64,000 bases of DNA, taken from the NCBI RefSeq assembly GCF_014109725.1, contig NZ_CP058554.1, forward strand, positions 3,472,001-3,536,000, given 5' to 3'. Positions 26,102-34,579 of the stretch are shown piece by piece. This DNA comes from Comamonas piscis (GTDB lineage Bacteria > Pseudomonadota > Gammaproteobacteria > Burkholderiales > Burkholderiaceae_C). The notes under the pieces were generated by a model. The model worked only from the letters and a program-made list of their open reading frames with translations, made no database searches and was not told the DNA's origin. Position 1 is the first letter of the stretch, and each line of letters begins with the position of its first letter. Both the position numbers and the translations under genes were made by a program.

Positions 26102-27352
26102 TCAAGGATGGCGAGTCGGCTTGTCTGGCGGATCGGCGTTAGTTACAGGCACCACCGGAACGCCGTCAAGCGTCCTGAAGTTGGGCAAGGGCGTTTTGCC
26201 CAGCGTCCAGGCCATGCGCGACCCCGCACCGATCAAGGCACCCATCACCCAGAAGACACCACCCACCCCGATGGCAGCCCCGGCAGCGCCAAACATCAGC
26301 GGCATGCAGACGCTGGAGCCATTGATCAGCATCAGCCGCAGACCCACGGCCTCGCCATGGCGCTCCTCGGGGGTGATCTGGTGCAGCATGCTCATGGCCA
26401 TCGGCTGCACGCTGCCCAGGCCAATGCCCAGCAACGCAGAGCAAAAAGCCATGGCCCAGGCATTGGGCATCAGCGGGTAAATGGCAAAGATGGCGGCGGT
26501 CAGCACCATGGCGGCCATCACCACGGTCATCTCACGCAGGTGGCGCGAAATGGCAGGCAGCAGCACGCGGATAACAAAGGCAGCCAGTGCAAACACGCCC
26601 AGCACGGCGCCAATCTCGGAGGCCGACAGCCCCCGGTCATGGCCGAGCAAGGGCACGACAAAGGTGTGTACATCCCAGCAGGATGCGACCAGCCAGTTGA
26701 CGATCAGCAGACGGCGGAAGGACTGCTCGCGCAGCAAATCCCAGGCATGGTGCGGCTGGCCATCGGTCTTGGCCGGTGCCGGTGCTATTTCCTCGGCGCT
26801 GCGCACGCACCACCAGGCGACGACCGAGAACAGCGCCAGCACCGCGAACGCGATGCGGTAGGACAGGTTGTTGCCCGCCTGGCCGGTGGAGTGGTCGATG
26901 ATCAGCCCCGTGACCATGGGCCCCAGAAAATTGGCAATCGCCGGGCCCAGCGATAGCCAGCTGAAAATCTGGCGCAGCTCACTGGCCTCATGCGCGACGC
27001 GGCCGGCATGGCGCTGCAGCGCGATGATGGAGATGCCGCAGCCCGCGCCCGTCAGCAAGGCGGACAGGCACAGCACTTCAAAACGGGGAAAGGCAACGCC
27101 AATGGCGGTGCCGGCAAAGGCCAGCGCAATCGCCGCCAGCATTGGCTTCATAAAGCCATGCCGGTCGGCATAGCGGCCCGCCGGTAGCGCCAAAAATACC
27201 TGGGTCAGCGCAAAAAGGCTGAGCAAGAACCCCACGGCGCCGGGGGTGTAGCCATCGCGCAAGGCCAGCAGCGGAGCCGCCAAGCGCGTGCCTGTCATAC
27301 AGGTATGGACAAAAAACTGGCCGATGATCAGCCGCATCAACTCGCGATTCAC
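26102..27352 (-). CDS. MFS transporter
   Basis: A 416-residue major facilitator with twelve predicted transmembrane helices. It has the A-type loop motif in GRYADRHGFMKPM between helices 2 and 3 and a related but weaker copy in the second half. The substrate cannot be predicted. The C-terminal tail, after TLGKTPLPNF, is hydrophilic. It is separated from neighbours by 50-90 bp and has no regulator beside it. Confidence 0.88.
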   Translation of the reverse strand: MNRELMRLIIGQFFVHTCMTGTRLAAPLLALRDGYTPGAVGFLLSLFALTQVFLALPAGRYADRHGFMKPMLAAIALAFAGTAIGVAFPRFEVLCLSALLTGAGCGISIIALQRHAGRVAHEASELRQIFSWLSLGPAIANFLGPMVTGLIIDHSTGQAGNNLSYRIAFAVLALFSVVAWWCVRSAEEIAPAPAKTDGQPHHAWDLLREQSFRRLLIVNWLVASCWDVHTFVVPLLGHDRGLSASEIGAVLGVFALAAFVIRVLLPAISRHLREMTVVMAAMVLTAAIFAIYPLMPNAWAMAFCSALLGIGLGSVQPMAMSMLHQITPEERHGEAVGLRLMLINGSSVCMPLMFGAAGAAIGVGGVFWVMGALIGAGSRMAWTLGKTPLPNFRTLDGVPVVPVTNADPPDKPTRHP

Positions 27353-27405
27353 GCGTTTCCTTCAGTGCCTTGTTCACTTGGCACTTGCTTGGCCTGCATT
27401 GTCCT

Positions 27406-28980
27406 CTAAGAAATAGGGGTAAGGCTGTCGCCTTCGTCCGGGTCCGTGCTAATGGCCCCTATCTCGCCGGCGGTCGGTGTCTCATGCACATGCGAGAGCC
27501 GTTTTTTGATGGCCCGCGTGCGCACATCGACCTGCTCAAACTTCTTGGCCGCCTGGTCCAGCGACTTGCGCGTGGCCTCCACCACCTCGCCAAACTTGTT
27601 GAACTCGGTCTTGACCTGGCCCAGCACGGCCCAGACCTCGGAACTGCGCTTTTCGATGGCCAGGGTCTTGAAACCCATCTGCAAGCTGTTAAGCATCGCC
27701 GCCAAATTGGCAGGGCCGGACACCATCACCCGGCAGTCGTTTTGCACCGCCTCGACCAGGCCCGGCCGGCGCATCACCTCGGCAAACAGGCCCTCGGTGG
27801 GCAGATAGAGCACCGCAAAATCCGTGGTATTGGGGGGCGACACATACTTGCTGTGGATCTTTTTGGCCTCCAGGCGGATGGAGTTTTCAAAGCTGGTGCT
27901 CGCCGACTGGATGGCCGCCTTGTCCATGCTTTCCTGCGCATCCATCAGCCGCTGGTAGTGCTCGACGGGGTACTTGGAGTCAATCGGCAGCCACACCGGC
28001 TTGTCCTCGCTGTGGCCCGGCAGGCGGATGGCGAACTCCACCATCTCATCGCTGCCCGGCACGGTCTTGACATTCTTGGCGTACTGCTGTGCCGTCAGCA
28101 CGTTGTCGATGATCATGCCCAGCTGCAGCTCGCCCCAGGTGCCGCGCGATTTGACATTGGTCATCACGCGCTTGAGATCGCCCACGCTGCCGGCCAGGGT
28201 CTGCATCTCGCCCAGGCCCTTGTGTACCTGCTCCAGCCGGTCGCTGACCAGCTTGAAGGATTCACCCAGGCGCTGCTCCAGGGTGGCATGCAGCTTTTCA
28301 TCCACCGTCTTGCGCATCTCTTCGAGCTTGCTGGCGTTGTCGCTCTGGATGCTGGCGAGGCGCTCATTGAGCGTGCCGCGCAACTGCTCGGCCTGCTGCT
28401 GGTTGGCCTGCAGCAGCTGGGCGAGCTGGCGCCCTACCCCATCTTGCATGCCCGTCAGGTGCGACTGCACATCGGTCTTGAGCGTGGTCAGGCTGTGGTG
28501 GTTGGCGCGGGTGAGCGCATCAACGCGCTGGGTGAGCGAGGTATCGAGCACCGACAGGCGCTGGTTCACGGCAGCATCGAGGTGGGCCAGGCGCTGGGCC
28601 AGCTGGGTCTCGAACCCGGCCAGTGCCTGGGTCAGCTCCTGGCGGCCCAGGCGGGATTCGGCCAGGCTTTGCGACATGCGCGCTTCCAGCGATTCGCGGA
28701 ACTCGCCCATCACATCCTGGCTGCCCTGGTTCAGCTCGCGCAGCTGCAGGCTGACGTGTTGGGACAAATGGCTAAGCGCTCCTTCGCTGCGCGCCAGCGC
28801 CTGTACTGTTTGCTGCTGGTCGCGGGCCTGGCGCTCTTGCTGCTGCGCCCAGGCCTCGCCCAGGTCCACCTTGGGCCGGCGCAGCCACAAGATCAGCAAG
28901 TTGGCCAAGGCCGCCAGCAGCAGCAAGGCCAGCAGCACCAAATGGAGCAGCGACGGATCCAGATCCAGATTCACAACCAT
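27406..28980 (-). CDS. rmuC: DNA recombination protein RmuC
   Basis: A 524-residue protein with an N-terminal transmembrane helix (about residues 8-30), a long coiled coil (about 40-250), and the RmuC nuclease-like domain. The domain includes SRGTWGELQLGMIIDNVL, VWLPIDSKYPVEHY and VLYLPTEGLFAEV. RmuC limits DNA inversions at short inverted repeats. The ATG at 28980 has GGGGA upstream. The family length is about 450-520, so it is complete. Confidence 0.93.
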   Translation of the reverse strand: MVVNLDLDPSLLHLVLLALLLLAALANLLILWLRRPKVDLGEAWAQQQERQARDQQQTVQALARSEGALSHLSQHVSLQLRELNQGSQDVMGEFRESLEARMSQSLAESRLGRQELTQALAGFETQLAQRLAHLDAAVNQRLSVLDTSLTQRVDALTRANHHSLTTLKTDVQSHLTGMQDGVGRQLAQLLQANQQQAEQLRGTLNERLASIQSDNASKLEEMRKTVDEKLHATLEQRLGESFKLVSDRLEQVHKGLGEMQTLAGSVGDLKRVMTNVKSRGTWGELQLGMIIDNVLTAQQYAKNVKTVPGSDEMVEFAIRLPGHSEDKPVWLPIDSKYPVEHYQRLMDAQESMDKAAIQSASTSFENSIRLEAKKIHSKYVSPPNTTDFAVLYLPTEGLFAEVMRRPGLVEAVQNDCRVMVSGPANLAAMLNSLQMGFKTLAIEKRSSEVWAVLGQVKTEFNKFGEVVEATRKSLDQAAKKFEQVDVRTRAIKKRLSHVHETPTAGEIGAISTDPDEGDSLTPIS

Positions 28981-29068
28981 TCCCCGTTGTTGAGAAGACT
29001 GCAAAAATAATAGCTGCTTGCGCCCGCCTGGTGGGCACAAACAGCTATGTTTATTGAAATATTTTGGT

Positions 29069-30064
29069 TCAGCCTGCGTTGCGGCGGCTTTGCGCCGGCG
29101 TATTGACCGGCGTGACTGGCGGCTTGCCGCCCAGGTAGGCCATCAGGTTGTCGGCCGCCAGCTGGGCCATGGCCCGGCGCGTGCCCATCGTGGAGCTGGC
29201 GATATGCGGCGTCAACACCACGTTGGACAGTGCCAGCAGATCCGGGTGCACGGCAGGCTCGCCCTCAAACACATCCAGGCCAGCGGCAGCAATGGTTTTG
29301 TTCGCCAAGGCCTTGGCCAGCGCCACATCATCGACAATGCCGCCGCGCGCGATATTGATCAGCGTGGCAGTCGGCTTCATGCTGGCGATCTCGGCCGCGC
29401 CGATCGTGTGGTGGGCTTCGGGGGTGTAAGGCAGCACCAGCACCAGGTGGTCGGCGGTGCTGAGCAGCTCTTGCTTGCTGACATAGCGGGCCTTGCAATC
29501 GGCCTCCAGCTCGGGGCTGAGACGCGAGCGGTTGTGGTAGATGACCTGCATGCCAAAGCCATGGGCGCCGCGCCGGGCAATGGCCTGGCCGATGCGGCCC
29601 ATGCCCAGAATGCCCAGGGTGCTGCCATGCACCTCGGCGCCGGCAAACAGGTCATAGCGCCAATCCTTCCACTGACCGGCGCGCAAGAAATGCTCGCTCT
29701 CGGTAATGCGGCGGGCAGTGGCCATCAACAGCGCAAAGCCAAAATCGGCCGTGGTCTCGGTCAGCACATCGGGCGCATTCGTGCCCTGTACGCCAGCTGC
29801 CGTCATCGCCGCCACGTCAAAGTTGTTGTAGCCCACCGCCATGTTGGCGCAGATCTGCAGCTGCGGGCAGGCGGCCAGCAAGGCCGCATCGATGCGCTGT
29901 GAGCCGGTGGTCAGCACGCCATCCATGCCTTGCAGGCGCTCGGCCAGCTCGGCGGGCGACCAGGCGATATCGTCCTGGTTGGAGCGGACATCGAAATGTT
30001 GTTCGAGCACAGTGACCACTTCGGGAGAAATGGCGCGGGCGATCAGAATTTTCGGGCGGGACAT
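29069..30064 (-). CDS. D-2-hydroxyacid dehydrogenase (glyoxylate/hydroxypyruvate reductase type)
   Basis: A 331-residue NAD(P)-dependent enzyme of the D-isomer-specific 2-hydroxyacid dehydrogenase family. The dinucleotide fold shows LGILGMGRIGQAIARR. Catalytic residues are in NIARGGIVDD (Arg), FEGEP (Glu) and LTPHIASST (His). Sequence and length match the GhrB/2-ketogluconate reductase branch, which reduces glyoxylate, hydroxypyruvate or 2-keto-gluconate. It lies 20 bp downstream of the NhaD-type antiporter gene on the same strand, without an obvious functional link. Confidence 0.9.
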   Translation of the reverse strand: MSRPKILIARAISPEVVTVLEQHFDVRSNQDDIAWSPAELAERLQGMDGVLTTGSQRIDAALLAACPQLQICANMAVGYNNFDVAAMTAAGVQGTNAPDVLTETTADFGFALLMATARRITESEHFLRAGQWKDWRYDLFAGAEVHGSTLGILGMGRIGQAIARRGAHGFGMQVIYHNRSRLSPELEADCKARYVSKQELLSTADHLVLVLPYTPEAHHTIGAAEIASMKPTATLINIARGGIVDDVALAKALANKTIAAAGLDVFEGEPAVHPDLLALSNVVLTPHIASSTMGTRRAMAQLAADNLMAYLGGKPPVTPVNTPAQSRRNAG

Positions 30065-30083
30065 CAGCAGTTTCCTCGGCGGT

Positions 30084-31526
30084 TCAGCGGAACCAGATAA
30101 AAGTCATCACGATAAACAGCGGCACCAGGATGGAGCACGACCAGGCCATATAGCCAAAGAAGCTGGGCATGCGCACCCCACGGCTCTCAGCAATGGCCTT
30201 GACCATCATATTGGGGGCATTGCCGATATAGGTGTTGGCGCCCATGAAGACCGCACCGGCAGATATCGCCGCCAAGGTCGTGCCCATCGAGGTCATCAGC
30301 ACCTGGGGATCGGCCCCGGCGGTGTTGAAGAACACCAGGTAGGTGGGCGCATTGTCCAAAAAGCTGCTGAGCAGGCCTGTCGCCCAGAAGTACATCGCCG
30401 GGTCCGGCGTGCCATCGGGCCGGGTGACGGCACGCACCACGGCACCAAACGGCCCATTGATGCCGGCCTGCAGCATGGCGATGACGGGGATGATGGTCAG
30501 GAAAATGCCGGCGAACAGCTTGGCCACTTCCTGCATGGGGCCCCAGTCAAACTGGTTGGCCGCGTGCGCTGAGGCTGGCGTGAGCTTGAAGGACAGCAGT
30601 GCCACCCCGATCAGCCCCAGGTCCCGCAGCAGGGATGGCAGAGTCACCACCACACCGGCAACATCCCATTGGATATCGGACTTCCAGAACCCGCTCATCA
30701 GCACCAGCGCAATCACCGCGCCCAGCAGCACAAAATTGATCTTGCCCTCAAAGCCCAAGCCATGGGTATCGGGCGTGGGATCCGTGCGGGGCTTTTGCGC
30801 ATCAAAGCGCAGCATATAGCGGTCCAGCACATAAAAGATCAGCAGCAGCGACGCGACCAGGAAGAAGGTCTCGGCAAAGATATGGCGCACCGTCCAAAAG
30901 AAATCCACGCCCTTCAAAAAACCCAGGAACAGCGGCGGATCGCCCAGCGGCGTGAGCGACCCACCGGCATTGGAGACGATGAAGATAAAGAACACGACGA
31001 CGTGTGCGCAGCTTCTGCGCCCATCATTGGCGCGGATCAGCGGGCGGATCAGCAGCATCGAGGCGCCAGTGGTGCCCATGAAGCTGGCCAGCACCGCACC
31101 GATGGCCAAAATGGCCGTGTTCAATCCGGGCGCACCATGCAAATTGCCGCGAATGTAGATGCCGCCCGAGACGGTGAACAAGGCGGTGAGCAAAATCACA
31201 AACGGAATGTATTCGGCCACCAGCGCATGGGCCAGGCTACCAACTGCCAGACTCGGGCCAAACACCGCCGCAAACGGCAGCAAAAATGCCAGCGCCCAAA
31301 AAGCCGCCACCTTGCCAAAATGATGGTGCCAGAAGCTGGGCAAAAACAGCGGCATCAGCGCAATCGACAGCAAGATGCCAGCAAAAGGCACACCCCAGAG
31401 CAGCGACAAATCGGCGCCATTGAGCGTTGCTGCACTGGCCCAACCCGGGGTGGCCAGCAAAGCCGCTGCCGCTGCCCTGCCCCAGCGTCGATCCCCGCCT
31501 ACATATCGCTGCCCCAACTGCGCCAT
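30084..31526 (-). CDS. sodium:proton antiporter, NhaD/UIT type
   Basis: A 480-residue inner-membrane protein with about 12-13 helices of the ion transporter (IT) superfamily. Family features are the GTTGASMLLIRPLIRAND segment, SNAGGSLTPLGDPPLFLGFL and FLDNAPTYLVFF. Homologues are annotated as sodium:proton antiporters of the NhaD or citrate/arsenite-like group. The ATG at 31526 has AAGGAG 7 nt upstream. The exact ion specificity is not certain. Confidence 0.85.
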   Translation of the reverse strand: MAQLGQRYVGGDRRWGRAAAAALLATPGWASAATLNGADLSLLWGVPFAGILLSIALMPLFLPSFWHHHFGKVAAFWALAFLLPFAAVFGPSLAVGSLAHALVAEYIPFVILLTALFTVSGGIYIRGNLHGAPGLNTAILAIGAVLASFMGTTGASMLLIRPLIRANDGRRSCAHVVVFFIFIVSNAGGSLTPLGDPPLFLGFLKGVDFFWTVRHIFAETFFLVASLLLIFYVLDRYMLRFDAQKPRTDPTPDTHGLGFEGKINFVLLGAVIALVLMSGFWKSDIQWDVAGVVVTLPSLLRDLGLIGVALLSFKLTPASAHAANQFDWGPMQEVAKLFAGIFLTIIPVIAMLQAGINGPFGAVVRAVTRPDGTPDPAMYFWATGLLSSFLDNAPTYLVFFNTAGADPQVLMTSMGTTLAAISAGAVFMGANTYIGNAPNMMVKAIAESRGVRMPSFFGYMAWSCSILVPLFIVMTFIWFR

Positions 31527-31654
31527 TGCCTGCTCCTTGTGTTTGTACTTGTGCATGCTTGGCCACCCACCAGATATCGGGGCCTAAGCAGCCCGGTGAT
31601 TTTAGTCAGCCGCCCAGGGGCAACGCGCCTCCCGCAGCGACAGCTCTCTCCCGA

Positions 31655-32908
31655 TTAACCCGCACGTGCGGGCGCGGGTGCCACGCCCTGGGGTGGCACA
31701 TGTTGGCTTGGGGCCAGGTTAAAGACTTGGCGCAGGTAGGCCAGGTACTTCTCGTCATCGCACATGCCCTTGCCCGGCGTGTCCGATATCTTGGCCACCG
31801 GCTGGCCATTGCAGCGCGTCATCTTGATGACGATCTGCAGCGGCTCATAGCCCAGGTCGTTGGTGAGGTTCGTACCCACGCCAAAGGCGAGCTGGCAACG
31901 GCCCTGGAAGCGCTCGAAAAGCGCAATCGTGCGCGGAATGGTGAGCGCGTCGCTGAAGATCAAAATCTTGGTCAAGGGATCGACCTTGTGCAGCTTGTAG
32001 TGGGCGATCAAGCGCTCGCCCCAGCTGAAAGGATCGCCGCTGTCGTGGCGCGCGCCATCAAAGAGCTTGCAGAAGTAGAGGTCGAAGTCGCGCAAAAAAG
32101 CATCCATGCCATAGACATCGGACAGCGCAATACCCAGATCACCCCGGTACTCCTTGGCCCACATGTCAAAGCCGTAGATCTGGCTCTCCCGCAAACGCGG
32201 GCCCAGCGCCTGGCAGGCCTGCAGGTATTCATGCGCCATGGTGCCCAGCGGGGTGAGGCCCAGCTGTTTGGCAAACAGGGTATTGCTGGTGCCGGCCAAT
32301 TGGCCTCGGCGCTCGCCCGGCATCGCAGGATGCGTGGCCACGCCCAGCCCGCCCACGAGGCTGCCCAGCACCTCGCGCTGCCAGCGGTGGCTAAAGCGCC
32401 GGCGTGTACCGTAGTCGGCGATCTTCAGCGCCTCCAGCCCGGGCCCGCGCATGGCTTCGATCTTGCCCGCCAGGCGCCTGCGGCCCTCGGCCCAATCTGG
32501 CTCAGGCTGGGTGTTGCGAAAGTAGACCTCATTGACGATGGCCAGCACCGGAATCTCGAACAGCACGGTATGCAACCAGGGGCCTGCGATGCTGATGTCG
32601 ATCTCGCCACCGGGCAGAGGCGTGACGGTGATGTACTTTTCCTTGAGCTGGTAGAGCCGCAGAAAATCGATGAAATCGCTCTTGATAAAACGCAGCGATT
32701 GCAGATAGGCCAATTCGTCATCGGCAAACCGCAGGCTGCAGAGGTGTTGGATCTCTGCGCGGATCTCATCCACATAAGGGGCCAATTGCACCCCCGGGTT
32801 GCGGCAGCGGAACTTGTATTCCACCTGGGCCCCCGGAAACTGGTGCAGCACGACCTGCATCATGGTGAACTTGTACAGGTCGGTGTCCAGCAGACTTTGG
32901 ATAATCAT
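31655..32908 (-). CDS. pncB: nicotinate phosphoribosyltransferase
   Basis: A 417-residue enzyme of NAD salvage which joins nicotinate to PRPP. The start MIIQSLLDTDLYKFTMMQVV at 32908 is typical of the family. The regions TRRRFSHRWQREVL, containing substrate-binding residues, and HDSGDPFSWGERLIAHY, which approaches the active site, are present. A longer in-frame start upstream adds 22 unrelated residues. It is monocistronic by appearance. Confidence 0.95.
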   Translation of the reverse strand: MIIQSLLDTDLYKFTMMQVVLHQFPGAQVEYKFRCRNPGVQLAPYVDEIRAEIQHLCSLRFADDELAYLQSLRFIKSDFIDFLRLYQLKEKYITVTPLPGGEIDISIAGPWLHTVLFEIPVLAIVNEVYFRNTQPEPDWAEGRRRLAGKIEAMRGPGLEALKIADYGTRRRFSHRWQREVLGSLVGGLGVATHPAMPGERRGQLAGTSNTLFAKQLGLTPLGTMAHEYLQACQALGPRLRESQIYGFDMWAKEYRGDLGIALSDVYGMDAFLRDFDLYFCKLFDGARHDSGDPFSWGERLIAHYKLHKVDPLTKILIFSDALTIPRTIALFERFQGRCQLAFGVGTNLTNDLGYEPLQIVIKMTRCNGQPVAKISDTPGKGMCDDEKYLAYLRQVFNLAPSQHVPPQGVAPAPARAG

Positions 32909-33069
32909 GTTTGGCAGCACAGGGTTGCGCGCCCACACCCGCTGCAACCAACCGGCTGCCGCTGCAGACGCCATGTCTCATATTTCCAACCCAGCGCCTT
33001 TTTCATAAGGTCGCAACAGCGGCCAGTGTAGGCGATTGGCCGCTGCCCTGTGGCCGCACTGCCAACGGC

Positions 33070-33534
33070 CTAAGCCAACTGCAAGGTCTCCAAAGCCTCG
33101 CGGGTGGCAGCAGACAGCGCCACTGGGCGACGGCTGCCGCGATCGACATACACATGGACAAAATGCCCGCATGCGGCGCTTAGCGGCTCGCCCGCGACAA
33201 AGATGGCCAATTCGTAGCGCACACTGCTCTTGCCCAAGTGCGCCACGCGCACGCCCACATCCACATCTTGCGGGTACGACACCGGCGCAAAATAGTGGCA
33301 CTGCGTCTCCACCACCAGGCCAATGCTGGTGCTCGCTTCTATATCGAGTACGCCCTTCTCGATCAGCAGGCGGTTGACGGCGGTATCGAACCAGCTGTAA
33401 TAAACCACGTTGTTGACATGCCCGTAGGCATCGTTATCGGCCCAGCGCGTGGTGACGCGCACAAACTGCGCATACGCGTCGCGCGGTTGCGGCTGGGGCC
33501 GCTCGTTTTGCTGCTGAGAAGACATCTTGGCCAT
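33070..33534 (-). CDS. acyl-CoA thioesterase (hot-dog fold, YbgC/FadM type)
   Basis: A 154-residue hot-dog fold protein with the 4HBT signature TTRWADNDAYGHVNNVVYYS, which carries the catalytic aspartate, and a second strand around CHYFAPVSYP. Such enzymes cleave acyl-CoA thioesters. The ATG at 33534 is chosen; another at 33525 is possible and has similar spacing. It is divergent from the phasin gene, with a 382-bp regulatory region between. The substrate chain length is unknown. Confidence 0.87.
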   Translation of the reverse strand: MAKMSSQQQNERPQPQPRDAYAQFVRVTTRWADNDAYGHVNNVVYYSWFDTAVNRLLIEKGVLDIEASTSIGLVVETQCHYFAPVSYPQDVDVGVRVAHLGKSSVRYELAIFVAGEPLSAACGHFVHVYVDRGSRRPVALSAATREALETLQLA

Positions 33535-33565
33535 CCTGGTCACAAAGTTCGCAGGGATTGTAGAA

Positions 33566-33585
33566 GTGACGCCCCCTGGCGTCAC
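33566..33585. promoter_or_regulatory. hairpin in the thioesterase upstream region
   Basis: GTGACGCC and GGCGTCAC form a perfect 8-bp inverted repeat with a 4-nt loop, 32 bp upstream of the thioesterase start. It has no T-tract, so it is an RNA hairpin or an operator rather than a terminator. Confidence 0.4.
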
Positions 33586-33693
33586 GGCCACCATGCAGCG
33601 TTGGAGACAGCCATTAAGCCGGGCTGCCATCGTGCTGACACATGCAGCGATTACAAATTCAAAGCAGGCTGGTTTCAGTACAATTCGGTTGCC

Positions 33694-33717
33694 AATTCGT
33701 TACCCTATCAACGAATT
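33694..33717. promoter_or_regulatory. palindrome AATTCGTT-N8-AACGAATT upstream of phasin
   Basis: A perfect 8-bp inverted repeat with an 8-bp centre in the AT-rich spacer between the thioesterase and phasin genes. The left arm is preceded by CC and a CAATTGG-like outer match follows, so a larger imperfect dyad may exist. It is distinct from the two TGC-rich sites and may bind another regulator. Confidence 0.4.
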
Positions 33718-33758
33718 AAACAATTGGTAAATGATTGAAATCAAATCAGAAAACTTTT

Positions 33759-33774
33759 TTGCTGCACTGCACAA
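33759..33774. promoter_or_regulatory. operator 1 of phasin (PhaR-like site)
   Basis: TTGCTGCACTGCACAA lies just upstream of the putative -35 box of the phasin gene. The exact reverse complement recurs at 33818-33833. TGC-rich sequences of this type bind the polyhydroxybutyrate-responsive repressor PhaR upstream of phaP in related bacteria. The assignment to PhaR is inferred. Confidence 0.6.
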
Positions 33775-33781
33775 AAAGGGC

Positions 33782-33810
33782 TTGCAAAAGGCACGCAGAT
33801 GCCCAACAAT
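33782..33810 (+). promoter_or_regulatory. candidate phasin promoter
   Basis: TTGCAA (33782-33787) and AACAAT (33805-33810) are spaced by 17 bp. The predicted start, near 33817, abuts operator 2. The -10 box is a weak match, which suits a repressed promoter; a shifted -10 is also possible. Confidence 0.5.
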
Positions 33811-33817
33811 AGAGTCA

Positions 33818-33833
33818 TTGTGCAGTGCAGCAA
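33818..33833. promoter_or_regulatory. operator 2 of phasin (PhaR-like site, inverted)
   Basis: TTGTGCAGTGCAGCAA is the exact reverse complement of operator 1 and lies at the predicted transcription start. A further half-match, GCAATGCACAA, follows at about 33840-33851. The pair flanks the promoter symmetrically. Confidence 0.6.
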
Positions 33834-33916
33834 TTTAAAGCAATGCACAAACCCCCAGCGCACAGACTGTGCCTGGACTTGTACCTTCACAACTTCTTTC
33901 GAGACGGAGTATGAAC

Positions 33917-34477
33917 ATGGCATTGACCCCTGACCAAATCCTGGCTGCACACAAAGCTAATCTGGAAACCCTGATGGGCCTCACCCACAAGGCTTTCGAA
34001 GGCGTGGAAAAGCTGGTGGAACTGAATGTGGCCGCTACCCGCGCTGCACTGTCCGACGTATCGACCAACACCTCGGCCGTGCTGGACGCCAAGAACGCCC
34101 AAGACCTGATGAGCGTGCAAAGCAGCCTGCTGCAGCCCATGGCTGAAAAAACCGCTGCTTACAGCCGCCACCTGTACGAAATCGCTGCTTCGACCAGCCT
34201 GGAATTCAGCAAGGCTTTCGAAAACAAGGCCGTGGAAGCCCAGTCCAAGTTCAACGAATTTGTGGACACCGCCAGCAAGAACGCACCTGCAGGCTCCGAA
34301 AGCGCTGTGGCCGTGATGAAGACCGCTGTTGCTGCCGCCAACAACGCCTACGACTCCGTGCAAAAGGCCGTCAAGCAAGCTGGTGAAGTGGCTGAAACCA
34401 ACTTCAACACCATCACCAACAACGCAGTCAATGCCGCTGGCACGGTCAGCGCTGCTGCTACCGCCAAGCGCCGTTAA
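33917..34477 (+). CDS. phaP: phasin, polyhydroxyalkanoate granule protein
   Basis: A 186-residue amphipathic helical protein, rich in Ala, Glu, Lys and Val, with the phasin_2 pattern at the start: ALTPDQILAAHKANLETLMG. Phasins coat polyhydroxybutyrate granules and control granule number and size. The ATG at 33917 is preferred because GGAG lies 7 nt upstream; an ATG two codons earlier is too near that site. Heavy use of highly expressed codons (CTG, AAG, GCT) suggests abundant synthesis. Operators on both sides of the promoter point to repression by a PhaR-like regulator. Confidence 0.93.
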   Translation: MALTPDQILAAHKANLETLMGLTHKAFEGVEKLVELNVAATRAALSDVSTNTSAVLDAKNAQDLMSVQSSLLQPMAEKTAAYSRHLYEIAASTSLEFSKAFENKAVEAQSKFNEFVDTASKNAPAGSESAVAVMKTAVAAANNAYDSVQKAVKQAGEVAETNFNTITNNAVNAAGTVSAAATAKRR

Positions 34478-34545
34478 TCTGGTTGTTGACCAAGGGCCGT
34501 TTGTGGCGCAAGACCTACAGTTTGGTCAAATTTGTGCCCCGCCTC

Positions 34546-34574
34546 TGGACAAAGCCAAGGGTTAACCCTAGAAT
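34546..34574 (+). promoter_or_regulatory. near-consensus promoter of a candidate small RNA
   Basis: TGGACA (34546-34551) and TAGAAT (34569-34574) are separated by exactly 17 bp. Each differs from consensus at one base. No open reading frame of more than a few codons with a ribosome binding site follows before the terminator at 34655-34682, so the promoter seems to drive a non-coding RNA. Confidence 0.7.
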
Positions 34575-34579
34575 ACAGA

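Noticed and set aside
27370..29010. A 546-codon plus-strand frame antisense to rmuC
   Set aside because: The rmuC protein is clear on the other strand; the antisense translation is low-complexity and has no recognisable domain.
33018..33044. Hairpin AGCGGCCA/TGGCCGCT between pncB and the thioesterase gene as a terminator
   Set aside because: The stem is perfect over 8 bp but neither side has a T-tract, so it is not supported as an intrinsic terminator.
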